Counted from the stretch's first letter, positions 1 to 6,987 are shown. The stretch is 12,687 nucleotides of DNA from an uncultured Elioraea sp. (GCA_937995555.1 CALKJX010000182.1:1-12687), one strand, 5' to 3'. Notes: generated by a model from the sequence alone, not told the origin. Made by a program: numbers and translations.

Positions 1-491
1 CTGCGCGAGCGCCTTGGTGAAGCCGTGGATGCCCGACTTCGCCGCCGCGTAGTTCACCTGGCCGTATTGCCCGGCCTGGCCGTTCACGCTGCCGATGTTG
101 ACGATGCGGCCGAACTTGCGCGCGGTCATGCCGTCCCACACGAGCTTGCAGAGGTTGAAGCAGGAGCCGAGATTGGTGTCGATCACGGCATCCCACATCT
201 CGCGCGTCAGCCGCTTCATGGTGGCGTCGCGGGTGATGCCGGCGTTGTTCACCAGGATCTCGATCGGGCCGACCTCCGCCTCGATCCTCGCCACCGCGGC
301 CTTGCACGCCTCGAAATCGGCGACATCGAACTTGTAGACCTTGCAGCCCGTCTCCTGCGCGAAGGCCTGCGCGGCGGCATCATTGCCGGCATAGGAGGCG
401 ACGACGGTGCGCCCCTGCGCGATCAGCGCCCTCGCAATACCCGCGCCGATGCCGCGGGTGCCGCCGGTGACGAGTGCCACACGTGCCATCT
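1..491 (-). CDS. phaB: Acetoacetyl-CoA reductase PhaB (3' end cut by window edge)
   Basis: This short-chain dehydrogenase reduces acetoacetyl-CoA to (R)-3-hydroxybutyryl-CoA with NADPH, the second step of PHB synthesis in the cytoplasm. The first 163 residues are visible; the family is usually about 240 long, so roughly the last third lies off the left edge. The N-terminal Rossmann motif TGGTRGIG is at residues 8-15 and NNAG at 81-84. The catalytic set is Asn106, Ser134, Tyr147 and Lys151. The spaced GQxGQxGQxNY pattern at 137-147 is typical of acetoacetyl-CoA reductases and separates them from FabG. The ATG at 491 follows a GGGAG ribosome binding site. The gene lies 144 bases downstream of phaA on the same strand, the usual phaA-phaB order. 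FabG is the only realistic alternative and is less likely here. Confidence 0.93.
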
Positions 492-553
492 GGACAGTCT
501 CCCTGAGGTGGGCGCGGGTTGGCTTCCGCACCGCGAGGTTGCTGGACGGAATG

Positions 554-594
554 CGCCGGACGGTCAGACCGGACCGCCGATGGACCGTCCGGCG
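554..594. repeat. 12-bp perfect inverted repeat between phaA and phaB
   Basis: Bases 554-565 (CGCCGGACGGTC) and 583-594 (GACCGTCCGGCG) are perfect reverse complements with a 17-base loop. This is the strongest hairpin in the 144-base phaA-phaB gap. No T-run follows on either strand, so it is not a standard intrinsic terminator. It could be an mRNA-stability or attenuation element that sets the phaB:phaA ratio, or a DNA operator. The structure is seen directly; the role is inference. Confidence 0.55.
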
Positions 595-635
595 GAATGT
601 TACCCCTGATCGTCAGTCCGATGTCGAGGACGAAT

Positions 636-1808
636 TCACCGCTCGATGCACATCGCGATCCCCATGCCGCCGCCGATGCAGAGCGTCGCCAGCCCCTTCT
701 TGGCGTTGCGGCGCTGCATCTCGAACAGCAGCGTGTTCAGCACGCGCGCGCCCGAGGCGCCGATGGGGTGGCCGAGGGCGATCGCGCCCCCGTTCACGTT
801 CACCTTCGCCGGGTCCCAGCCGAGATCCTTGTTCACCGCGCAGGCCTGGGCGGCGAAGGCCTCGTTCGCCTCGATCAGGTCGAGATCGTCGATCGACCAG
901 CCGGCCTTCTTCAGCGCCATGCGGGAGGCCGGGATCGGACCCGTGCCCATGATCGCCGGATCGACCCCCGCGGTCGCCCAGGCGACGATGCGCGCGAGCG
1001 GCGTCACCCCCCGCTTCGCCGCCTCGGCCGCCGTCATCAGCACCACGGCGGCGGCACCATCGTTGATGCCGGAGGCGTTGCCGGCGGTCACCGTGCCGTC
1101 CTTGGCGAAGGCGGGGCGCAGCTTCGCCAGCACCTCCACCGTGGTGTCAGGGCGCGGATACTCGTCGTTCTCCACCACCACCTCGCCCTTGCGCGTCTTC
1201 ACGGTGACCGGAACGATCTCGTCGCGGAACCGGCCCGCCTTCATCGCGGCACCCGCCTTCTGCTGGCTCTCGGCGGCGAAGGCGTCCTGCTGGTCGCGCG
1301 TGATCTGGTACTTCTGCGCCACGTTCTCGGCCGTGTTGCCCATGTGGTAGCCGTGGAACGCGTCCCAGAGCCCGTCCTTCAGCATGGTATCGAGGAACTC
1401 GGCCGTGCCCATCTTCACGCCGGCGCGCAGCTGCGCGCAGTGCGGCGCCTGGGTCATGGATTCCTGACCGCCGGCGACGACGATCCTCGCATCGCCCGTC
1501 AGGATCGCCTGGTAGCCGAGCGCGACGGTGCGCAGACCCGAACCGCAAAGCTGGTTCACCCCGTAGGCGGTCTTCTCATGCGGGATGCCGGCCGCCATGG
1601 CCGCCTGGCGCGCGGGGTTCTGGCCGGCACCCGCGGTGAGGATCTGGCCCATGACCACCTCGTCCACCTCCTCTGGCGCGACCTTGGCACGGCCGAGCGC
1701 GCCCTCGATCGCGGCCGCACCGAGCACGTGCGCCGGCAGCGTGGCGAAGGCGCCGTTGAAGGAGCCGACGGGCGTGCGCGCGGCGGCGGCGATGACGACG
1801 TCGGTCAT
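636..1808 (-). CDS. phaA: Acetyl-CoA acetyltransferase (beta-ketothiolase) PhaA
   Basis: This biosynthetic thiolase condenses two acetyl-CoA to acetoacetyl-CoA, the entry step of PHB synthesis. The protein is 390 residues, the normal length for the family. The acyl-accepting Cys88 lies in NQLCGSG. The active-site His347 lies in GGAIALGHPIGASG and the second catalytic Cys377 in LCIGGGMG. These positions match the known Cys89/His348/Cys378 of the Zoogloea enzyme almost exactly. The ATG at 1808 is chosen because a GAGGAGAG ribosome binding site lies just upstream and the family begins M-T-x-V-V-I. An upstream in-frame start at 1880 would add 24 unrelated residues. It follows the synthase gene by 82 bases and precedes phaB, making an operon-like set. 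Confidence 0.96.
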   Translation of the reverse strand: MTDVVIAAAARTPVGSFNGAFATLPAHVLGAAAIEGALGRAKVAPEEVDEVVMGQILTAGAGQNPARQAAMAAGIPHEKTAYGVNQLCGSGLRTVALGYQAILTGDARIVVAGGQESMTQAPHCAQLRAGVKMGTAEFLDTMLKDGLWDAFHGYHMGNTAENVAQKYQITRDQQDAFAAESQQKAGAAMKAGRFRDEIVPVTVKTRKGEVVVENDEYPRPDTTVEVLAKLRPAFAKDGTVTAGNASGINDGAAAVVLMTAAEAAKRGVTPLARIVAWATAGVDPAIMGTGPIPASRMALKKAGWSIDDLDLIEANEAFAAQACAVNKDLGWDPAKVNVNGGAIALGHPIGASGARVLNTLLFEMQRRNAKKGLATLCIGGGMGIAMCIER

Positions 1809-1890
1809 GGCTGGCTCTCTCCTCGGGTTGGGGCTCGCGCCCGGATGTTCGCGATGGTGCACCGCGGCAGAGGCGCACACAAGCGCGGCG

Positions 1891-3066
1891 CTAGCGCGAC
1901 AGGGCCCAGTCCGCCAGGGGACGCCAGAGCGCCGCCTCGGCGCCGCTGCCCGCCGCCATGCCGATATGCCCGGCGGTCGGCTGGTGCAGCACCGCGCCGG
2001 TCAGCGCCCTGGCGAGCGGCAGCGCGGATACGGGCGGCACGATCCGGTCCCGCCCTGGCACGGCGACGAAGGACGGAACCCGCACCGCCGCGGGCTCGAC
2101 GGGCAGCCCGGCCACGCGCCACGCCCCGCGCGCGGGCTCGTTGCGGCCGTACCAGCCCGAGAGGCACTCGCGCGCCACCGGCGCGGCAAGCGGCACGCCA
2201 TCGTTCAGCCAGTCCTCCAGCGCCACGAACAGTCGCGCGCGCTGGCTCGCCGGATCGAGCCGGGCGAACCCCCGGTACTTGGCAGCGATGGCGAACGGAT
2301 CGAGGGCGGCGAACATGATCTGGAGGACATCGACCGGCAGGGCCTCGGCAAAGGCGAGCGCAGGCTCGTAGAGCGGCAGCGCGGCGGCGAGCGCGCGCGC
2401 GCGGTCCGGGTCGCCGGCATGGAAATCCCACGGCGTGGCGAGCAGCGCGAGCGCGCGCACGAGATCGGGCCGGCGCCCGGCCGCGGCGAGCGCGAGCAGC
2501 CCGCCCATGCAGTACCCGGCGACCAGCACGGGCCCGCCCGCCTCGCCGGCCGCCACCGCCAGCGCGCGTTCGAGCCGGCCGGCGATGTAGTCGGTCAGCG
2601 TGAAACGCCGCTCCACCTCGCCCGGCCAGCCCCAGTCGAGCAGCAGCGGCCTGAGCCCGCGCGCGGCCAGGAAGCGCAGCATCGAGCCGCCCTCCATCAG
2701 GTCGAGCACGTGGGCGCGGTTCACCAGCGAGGGCACGACCAGCAGCACCGGCGCATCCGGGGTCGGCGCGGCGGTGGCGCCATAGTCGAGCAGCCGCGAG
2801 CCTCCCTCGGCCCAGAGCGCGGGAGGATCGGCAAGGGTGCGCTGCCAGGGATGGCGGCGATAGGCGGCGATGCCGGCGATCAGCGCGCGGTCCTGCCGCG
2901 CCAGCTCGCGCAGCACCGCGCCGGAAAGCTCAGCCGGTGCGTGCCCGGCCGCGGCCAGGCGCGCGGCCAGCGCCCCGGCCTGTGCCGCGGCCTCGTCCGA
3001 CCTCCAGCGCGGCGATCCGCCGTTCGATCGCGTCGAGCCGGTCGAGGATCCGGGCGAGCACGGCAT
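1891..3066 (-). CDS. phaC: PHA synthase, short class III-type PhaC (alpha/beta hydrolase fold)
   Basis: This is the likely polymerising subunit that joins (R)-3-hydroxyacyl-CoA units into polyester at the granule surface. With the start taken at 3066 it has 391 residues, near the ~355 of class III PhaC and far below the ~590 of class I. The nucleophile Cys186 is in the lipase-like box GYCMGG, Asp340 in PGRDRIVPP and His367 in AGHIGM. The Cys-Asp spacing is 154 and Asp-His is 27, against 153 and 29 in Allochromatium PhaC (Cys149/Asp302/His331). The stretches PSLVNR (112-117) and LLLDWGWP (141-148) are also typical. The true start is uncertain. The ATG at 3066 has a poor ribosome site, lies inside the upstream gene, and the first ~22 residues look non-coding. 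Protein-like sequence begins at about residue 23. It could also be a PHA-related hydrolase lacking synthase activity. Confidence 0.8.
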   Translation of the reverse strand: MPCSPGSSTGSTRSNGGSPRWRSDEAAAQAGALAARLAAAGHAPAELSGAVLRELARQDRALIAGIAAYRRHPWQRTLADPPALWAEGGSRLLDYGATAAPTPDAPVLLVVPSLVNRAHVLDLMEGGSMLRFLAARGLRPLLLDWGWPGEVERRFTLTDYIAGRLERALAVAAGEAGGPVLVAGYCMGGLLALAAAGRRPDLVRALALLATPWDFHAGDPDRARALAAALPLYEPALAFAEALPVDVLQIMFAALDPFAIAAKYRGFARLDPASQRARLFVALEDWLNDGVPLAAPVARECLSGWYGRNEPARGAWRVAGLPVEPAAVRVPSFVAVPGRDRIVPPVSALPLARALTGAVLHQPTAGHIGMAAGSGAEAALWRPLADWALSR

Positions 3067-3358
3067 CGTCGCGGCGGCCGCCATTGCCCGCCACGCCGCC
3101 AGCATCAGATGCAGCGCCAGCGGCCGCGGACCGCGGCGGCGGAGCGGGCCGGGCGGCGTATGGGTCATGCACGGCGTCCGCGCGCGGCGCCACCCGGAGC
3201 CCCGCCGCGGCCGCACCGGCCCAGAGCGACAGCAGCCGCATCCACGCCTCGACCGCCTCCGGGTCGGACGCGAGCGCGCTCAGTTCGCTCTGCCACAGCG
3301 TGATCCAGTCCCGGGCAAGCGCGTCGAGCTCGGCCCCGGACTCCTCGGCCCCGTCCAT
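2930..3358 (-). CDS. Small PhaE-like PHA synthase accessory subunit (candidate)
   Basis: This 142-residue protein is read just before the synthase. It has three parts. Residues 8-57 are a tryptophan-containing amphipathic helical segment (DWITLWQSEL, then EAWMRLLSLWAG). Residues 58-97 are a flexible Ala/Pro/Gly-rich linker. Residues 98-119 form a short coiled-coil helix with heptad-spaced hydrophobics (ILDRLDAIERRIAALE). A W-rich N-terminal part plus a C-terminal coiled coil, encoded beside a class III-type PhaC, suggests a PhaE/PhaR-type synthase partner; this is inference, and there is no single diagnostic motif. The last 23 residues (GRGRGTGRG and similar) look like out-of-frame translation of the synthase N-terminus. 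Their codons include GGA, CGA, ACA and CCT, unlike the rest. The ATG at 3358 is chosen because helical coding sequence begins right after it. Its ribosome site (GGACGGGA) is weak. Confidence 0.6.
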   Translation of the reverse strand: MDGAEESGAELDALARDWITLWQSELSALASDPEAVEAWMRLLSLWAGAAAAGLRVAPRADAVHDPYAARPAPPPRSAAAGAASDAGGVAGNGGRRDDAVLARILDRLDAIERRIAALEVGRGRGTGRGAGRAPGRGRARTG

Positions 3359-3477
3359 CGGTCCCGTCCATCTCCGGGCAGCATCCTAGACCAGTGGTGC
3401 GGTGCGAGATAGCGCGTGAAGCGGGGGGACGGCGGTGCTAGGCTGCGCTGCACCATGGCGGCAAGAGGAAGACGCTG
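3359..3477. promoter_or_regulatory. Divergent promoter/operator region between phaE-like gene and phaR
   Basis: These 119 bases separate the minus-strand synthase operon from plus-strand phaR, so both promoters should lie here. A dyad GGTGC (3434-3438) / GCACC (3450-3454) encloses CTGCGCTGCA (3443-3452). PhaR proteins studied in Paracoccus bind TGC/GCA-rich sites, so this is a candidate PhaR operator. The hexamer TAGGCT at 3439-3444, preceded by TG, could be a -10 box for phaR. I see no convincing -35 for either direction. The assignment rests mainly on position. Confidence 0.35.
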
Positions 3478-4107
3478 ATGGCCGAGCCGGTCCGTTCGGG
3501 CGCTCCTGGCGACAGCCCGGCTGAAGGAACCGCGCAGCCCCCCCCGGTGGTGGTGAAGAAATACGCCAACCGCCGTCTCTACAACACCGAGGCCTCGTCC
3601 TACGTCACGCTCGACCATCTCGCCCAGATGGTGAAGGAGGGGCGCGAGTTCGTCGTCTATGACGCCAAGACGGGCGAGGACATCACCCGCCAGGTGCTGA
3701 CGCAGATCATCGTCGAGGAGGAGGGCAAGGGCCGGAACCTGCTGCCGATCGGCTTCCTGCGTCAACTGATCAGCTTCTACGACGACAGCCTGCAATCACT
3801 GGTGCCGCGCTACCTCGAACACTCGATGGGCCTGTTCGCGCGCCAGCAGGAACAGATGCGCAAGGCGATGCAGCAGACCATGGAGGGGCTCTTCCCTTTC
3901 TCGATGGAGGAGGTGGGCAAGCAGAACGTCGCCATGATGGAGCGGGCGTTCAGCCTGTTCGCGCCGTTCTACCGCGGCGCGGCGCCGGCCCCGACCGGCG
4001 CGCCGGCGCAGGACACGGCCGAGGAGTCGCGCGAGCTCGAGCGGCTGCGCGAGGAACTCGCCGCCCTCAAGCGGGAGCTCGAGGCGCTGCGGGAGCGGAA
4101 GGGCTGA
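3478..4107 (+). CDS. phaR: Polyhydroxyalkanoate synthesis regulator PhaR
   Basis: This is the autoregulated DNA-binding repressor that senses PHA. In the family it binds promoters of phaP, phaR and sometimes synthase genes, and releases them when it binds nascent polymer. The protein has 209 residues. The conserved DNA-binding domain spans about 24-85 (KKYANRRLYNTEASSYVTL, then DAKTGEDITRQVLTQII). The PHB-accumulation repeat region follows at about 88-140 (LLPIGFLRQLISFYDDSLQ). Residues ~180-207 form a charged coiled coil (ELERLREELAALKRELEAL). The ATG at 3478 follows an AGAGGAAGA ribosome site. It is divergent from the synthase genes, which suggests it controls them or itself through the shared 119-base gap. 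The N-terminal ~22 residues are a low-complexity extension. Confidence 0.95.
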   Translation: MAEPVRSGAPGDSPAEGTAQPPPVVVKKYANRRLYNTEASSYVTLDHLAQMVKEGREFVVYDAKTGEDITRQVLTQIIVEEEGKGRNLLPIGFLRQLISFYDDSLQSLVPRYLEHSMGLFARQQEQMRKAMQQTMEGLFPFSMEEVGKQNVAMMERAFSLFAPFYRGAAPAPTGAPAQDTAEESRELERLREELAALKRELEALRERKG

Positions 4108-4108
4108 G

Positions 4109-4152
4109 GCGTCGTCCCCCGCGCGCCGCAGCCCCCGGTCGGGCGACGACGC
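4109..4152 (+). terminator. Possible hairpin terminator downstream of phaR
   Basis: GCGTCGTC (4109-4116) pairs with GACGACGC (4145-4152). Three more C-G pairs (4117-4119 with 4141-4143) follow after a single bulged C at 4144. The stem starts two bases after the phaR stop codon. No T-tract follows, so if it terminates it would be factor-assisted or an atypical high-GC terminator. It may otherwise protect the phaR 3' end from exonucleases. Confidence 0.35.
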
Positions 4153-4198
4153 GCGCAGGACGGCACGACGCGGTGCCGCTCGCGGGCTTGTGAGCCGA

Positions 4199-4211
4199 GG
4201 TTGCGACAACC
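4199..4211. promoter_or_regulatory. Small dyad upstream of the XRE regulator (possible operator)
   Basis: GGTTG-CGA-CAACC is a 13-base dyad 77 bases before the XRE gene start. XRE-family repressors commonly bind short dyads and many autoregulate, so this is a candidate autoregulatory site. It is short enough to arise by chance. The rest of 4108-4288 shows no clear promoter hexamers. Confidence 0.2.
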
Positions 4212-4288
4212 CGGGGCTGAATGTCCGGATTAGGCCATCGTCCGGCGGTACCGCGCCCAAGGAGACCGTACCAGAACGGGAGATCATC

Positions 4289-4723
4289 ATGACCATCTCG
4301 TCCTCGGGCGATCCGTCCGACCGCGACGGCCGACGCGGTCCGATGCCTGCGCCGCTGCGTACCGGTGTCGTCGATCGGCATGTCGGCGCGCGCATCCGCG
4401 AACGGCGCCTGCTGCTGGGCATGAGCCAGCAGCAGCTCGCCGAGGCGATCGGCGTCACCTACCAGCAGGCGCACAAATACGAGCGCGGGCTCAACCGCAT
4501 CTCCGCGGGACGGCTCTACGGCATCGCCCAGGTGCTCGGCGTGCCGGTGAGCTGGTTCTTCGACGGCATCGGCGCGGGCGGTCAGGCGGTGCAACTGACC
4601 CAGCGCCAGCGGCTCTGCCTCGAACTGGCGCGGAACTTCGCGCAGATCAGCAACGAGCGTCAGCAGGCGGCGCTGAGCCAGATGGCGCGCGTGCTCGCCG
4701 AGGCCCAGCGCGAGCAGAAGTAG
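4289..4723 (+). CDS. XRE/Cro-type helix-turn-helix transcriptional regulator
   Basis: This 144-residue DNA-binding regulator has a Cro/C1 helix-turn-helix domain at residues 31-93. It reads VGARIRERRLLLGMSQQQLAEAIGVTYQQ and then HKYERGLNRIS, with the recognition helix around 55-66. The end of the domain (VLGVPVSWFFDGI) is typical of a conserved alphaproteobacterial group that includes PraR-like proteins of rhizobia. The C-terminal helical tail (103-144) is Gln/Glu/Arg-rich and may mediate dimerisation. The ATG at 4289 is chosen for its GGGAG ribosome site seven bases upstream; the longer in-frame start at 4190 lacks one. It lies 181 bases after phaR on the same strand and is probably a separate transcript. 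Its targets cannot be read from this window. Confidence 0.85.
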   Translation: MTISSSGDPSDRDGRRGPMPAPLRTGVVDRHVGARIRERRLLLGMSQQQLAEAIGVTYQQAHKYERGLNRISAGRLYGIAQVLGVPVSWFFDGIGAGGQAVQLTQRQRLCLELARNFAQISNERQQAALSQMARVLAEAQREQK

Positions 4724-4753
4724 CAGCACCCCTCGATATCGATCTGTCGAGCA

Positions 4754-4765
4754 CCGACGCGTCGG
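4754..4765. repeat. 12-bp perfect palindrome in the convergent XRE/tctA gap
   Basis: CCGACGCGTCGG is self-complementary and lies in the 53-base gap between the XRE gene stop and the tctA stop. A weaker hairpin, CTCGAT (4732-4737) with GTCGAG (4746-4751, one G-T pair), precedes it. Together they may act as a bidirectional transcription end. There is no T-tract, so confidence is low. Confidence 0.3.
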
Positions 4766-4776
4766 CGCGCGCGCGT

Positions 4777-6291
4777 TCAGCCCCCCACCATCGCCGGCGA
4801 GGGCTGGCCGCGGCGGCGCAGCGCGCTCCAGGCGACGAAGGCGAGCAGCAGGAGGGTCGCGGTCAGGAACCCTGCCGAGATCGGGCGGGTCAGGAACACG
4901 CTCATGTCGCCGCGCGAGAGCAGGAGGGCGCGCCTGAGATGCTCCTCCATCAGCGGCCCCAGGATGTAGCCCAGCAGCAGCGGCGCCGGCTCGAAGCCCA
5001 TCAGCATCATGCCGTAGCCGATCAAGCCGAACACGACCACCTGCAGCACATCGAAGGCGTTGTTGTTGATCGAATAGACGCCGATGCAGATGAACAGCAG
5101 GATCGACGGATAGAGGATGCGATAGGGAATCTGCAGCATCTTCACCCAGATGCCGACCAACGGCAGGTTCAGGATCACCAGCATGATGTTGCCGATCCAG
5201 AAGGACGCGATCAGCCCCCAGAACAGCTGCGGATGCTCAACCACCACCCGCGGGCCGGGCGCGATGCCGTGGATCATCAGCGCCCCAAGCATCAGCGCCA
5301 TCACCGCGTCGCCCGGAATGCCGAGCGTGAGGGTGGGGATGAAGGCGGACTGGGCGGCGGAGTTGTTGGCGCTCTCGGGCGCCATGATGCCCTCGATCGC
5401 GCCCTTGCCGAAGCGCGACGGATCCTTCGCCACGCGCTTCTCGACCGCGTAGGACATGAACGCCGCGATCGAGGAGCCGGTGCCCGGCAGGATGCCGAAG
5501 AAGGCGCCCACGCCCGAGCCGCGCGCCATCGGCAACCAGGAGCGGCGCACATCGTCGCGCGTCGGGATCAGGCTGCGCAGCGTGATCTTCCCGGCATCGC
5601 CCGAGACCGCGCGCACCTTGCCGACATTGGCGATCACCTCGGAAACGCCGAACAGCCCCATCGCGACCGCAACGAGATTCAGCCCGTCGAACAGGTCGGG
5701 AATGCCGAAGGTGAAGCGCTGCATGCCCGTGTTCACGTCGGTGCCGACCAGGCCGAGCACGAGCCCGATCACCACCACCGCCACCCCCTTGAAGGGGGAG
5801 CCCTGGGCGAGCGTGGCCGCGGCGAGCAGCCCCAGCACCATCATCGAGAAGTACTCGGCAGGGCCGAAGCGCAGTGCCACCTCGGCGAGCGGGGCGGCGA
5901 AATTGGCGATGATCACGATCGCCACGCAGGAGCCGAAGAACGAGGCGAAGGTGGTCATCGCCAGCGCCACACCGGCGCGGCCCTGCTTGGCCATCGGATA
6001 GCCGTCGAGGCAGGTCACCGCGGCCGAGGGCGTGCCTGGCAGGTTGAGCAGGATCGAGGCGGTCGAGCCGCCGTACTGCGCGCCGTAGTAGATCCCGGCG
6101 AGCATCACGAGAGCCGTGGTCGGATCGAGGTGGAAGGTCAGGGGGAGCAGCATCGAGACGGTGGCGAGCGCCCCCACCCCCGGCAGCACGCCGATGAACG
6201 TGCCGAGCGTCACCCCCACGAAGCACCAGAACAGGGTCGTCGCCGAAAGGGCGGTGTCGAAGCCTAGGGCGAGGTTGTCGATGAGCGTCAT
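4777..6291 (-). CDS. tctA: Tripartite tricarboxylate transporter large membrane subunit TctA
   Basis: This is the large integral membrane subunit of a TTT-family secondary transporter, which imports carboxylates delivered by a periplasmic TctC/Bug protein. It has 504 residues, the normal length, and is strongly hydrophobic with about ten to twelve membrane segments. Family signatures are plain. They are GTFIGVLPGVGALATVSML near 31-49, YYGAQYGGSTASILLNLPGT followed by CLDGYPMAKQGRAG, GILPGTGSSIAAFMSYA in the middle, and APESANNSAAQSAFIPTLTLG. The start ATG at 6291 lies four bases after the tctB stop, so the two are co-translated as tctB-tctA. Substrate cannot be predicted from TctA alone; citrate is only one of many TTT substrates. 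Confidence 0.96.
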   Translation of the reverse strand: MTLIDNLALGFDTALSATTLFWCFVGVTLGTFIGVLPGVGALATVSMLLPLTFHLDPTTALVMLAGIYYGAQYGGSTASILLNLPGTPSAAVTCLDGYPMAKQGRAGVALAMTTFASFFGSCVAIVIIANFAAPLAEVALRFGPAEYFSMMVLGLLAAATLAQGSPFKGVAVVVIGLVLGLVGTDVNTGMQRFTFGIPDLFDGLNLVAVAMGLFGVSEVIANVGKVRAVSGDAGKITLRSLIPTRDDVRRSWLPMARGSGVGAFFGILPGTGSSIAAFMSYAVEKRVAKDPSRFGKGAIEGIMAPESANNSAAQSAFIPTLTLGIPGDAVMALMLGALMIHGIAPGPRVVVEHPQLFWGLIASFWIGNIMLVILNLPLVGIWVKMLQIPYRILYPSILLFICIGVYSINNNAFDVLQVVVFGLIGYGMMLMGFEPAPLLLGYILGPLMEEHLRRALLLSRGDMSVFLTRPISAGFLTATLLLLAFVAWSALRRRGQPSPAMVGG

Positions 6292-6295
6292 GGAA

Positions 6296-6748
6296 TCAGG
6301 ACGGCCAATTCCAGAGACGGAATGGAATGCCGAGGCCGTGGACGAAGATGCCGACGGTCATCGCGATCAGGCAGAGGGCGAGGATGATCGTGCCGCGCAG
6401 GCTCGACTCGCGATCCGCGGCAGCGGTGATGCAGACCAGGGCGGCGGTGGCGGCGATCAGGCCGAACCGTTCGACCATCAGCGCGAAGGCGAGGATGCCG
6501 GCCAGCACCGCGATCATGTTGCGCCACTCGGGCCGGGGCTGGAGCCCGGGGCGCAGGAAGCCGCCGGCGAAGATCACAGTGCCGAGCCCGACCAGCAGCC
6601 AGCCGAGCGAGGTGGGGAAATAGCCCGGGCCCATCCGCCGCAACTGCCCGAACGGGTAGTCCTGCGCGATCCAGACCGCGGCAGCGCCCAAGGCAAAGGT
6701 GAACGCGCCCGCAAGCAGCTCGCGGATGTCGATGCGTGTCTCCCGCAT
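6296..6748 (-). CDS. tctB: Tripartite tricarboxylate transporter small membrane subunit TctB
   Basis: This is the small, poorly conserved membrane subunit that pairs with TctA. The protein has 150 residues and four predicted membrane segments: roughly 9-27, 42-63, 75-93 with a following stretch to 110, and 120-140. The RRMGPGYFPTSLGWLLVGLG stretch (about 37-56) is the typical TctB signature. The ATG at 6748 is chosen because GGGGGAG lies six bases upstream. A start nine codons earlier (6775) would add residues with no family support. It precedes tctA by four bases. Upstream (6749-6987) is a 239-base gap holding the probable promoter of tctBA. Confidence 0.9.
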   Translation of the reverse strand: MRETRIDIRELLAGAFTFALGAAAVWIAQDYPFGQLRRMGPGYFPTSLGWLLVGLGTVIFAGGFLRPGLQPRPEWRNMIAVLAGILAFALMVERFGLIAATAALVCITAAADRESSLRGTIILALCLIAMTVGIFVHGLGIPFRLWNWPS

Positions 6749-6861
6749 CGCCGTCTCCCCCTGGCCGGCCGACACCGCGGCACGGCATGGCGCGGAGGGA
6801 GCCTGCCCCTCCGCGCGGTACGCGACAACCTTTGCCGCAGATTACGAAGCCGCGCAACCGC

Positions 6862-6877
6862 GATCGGCAAACCGATC
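6862..6877. promoter_or_regulatory. Hairpin/operator-like inverted repeat upstream of tctB
   Basis: GATCGG-CAAA-CCGATC is a perfect 6-bp inverted repeat with a four-base loop, 114 bases upstream of tctB and downstream of the methyltransferase stop. It could be an operator for tctBA or the end structure of the methyltransferase transcript. No T-tract follows. A nearby direct repeat CGGACCCGTC occurs at 6880-6889 and 6940-6949. Otherwise 6749-6987 shows no gene. Confidence 0.3.
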
Positions 6878-6987
6878 ACCGGACCCGTCGGTCATGAGGT
6901 CCGTTCCGCGACGCCGGGCCAGCGCGCGGGTCGATCCTCGGACCCGTCCGGCACGCACCTCCGGGCCCTCGCCGTCGACAAGCCGGC

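Noticed and set aside
1809..1880. Longer phaA with a start at 1880
   Set aside because: The extra 24 residues are not thiolase-like, and a strong GAGGAGAG site precedes the ATG at 1808.
519..2318. Plus-strand open frame of 599 codons antisense to phaA and phaC
   Set aside because: It is Arg/His/Gly/Ala-rich with no domain. It results from high GC opposite two well-supported genes.
3067..3216. Extension of the PhaC frame upstream to an ATG at 3216
   Set aside because: The added 50 residues are Arg/Pro/Ala-rich and lie inside the better PhaE-like frame. No ribosome site supports that start.
1585..3303. Plus-strand open frame of 572 codons opposite phaC
   Set aside because: Low-complexity, rich in Arg/Gln/Gly. 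The opposite strand has an intact Cys-Asp-His synthase.
4939..6267. Plus-strand open frame of 442 codons opposite tctA
   Set aside because: Rich in His/Arg/Asp/Gln, as expected for the antisense of a membrane protein gene. No motif seen.
6880..6949. Direct repeat CGGACCCGTC (6880-6889, 6940-6949) as an iteron or attachment site
   Set aside because: Only two 10-base copies in GC-rich DNA, with no integrase or replication gene near. It is kept only as a note in the tctB upstream entry.
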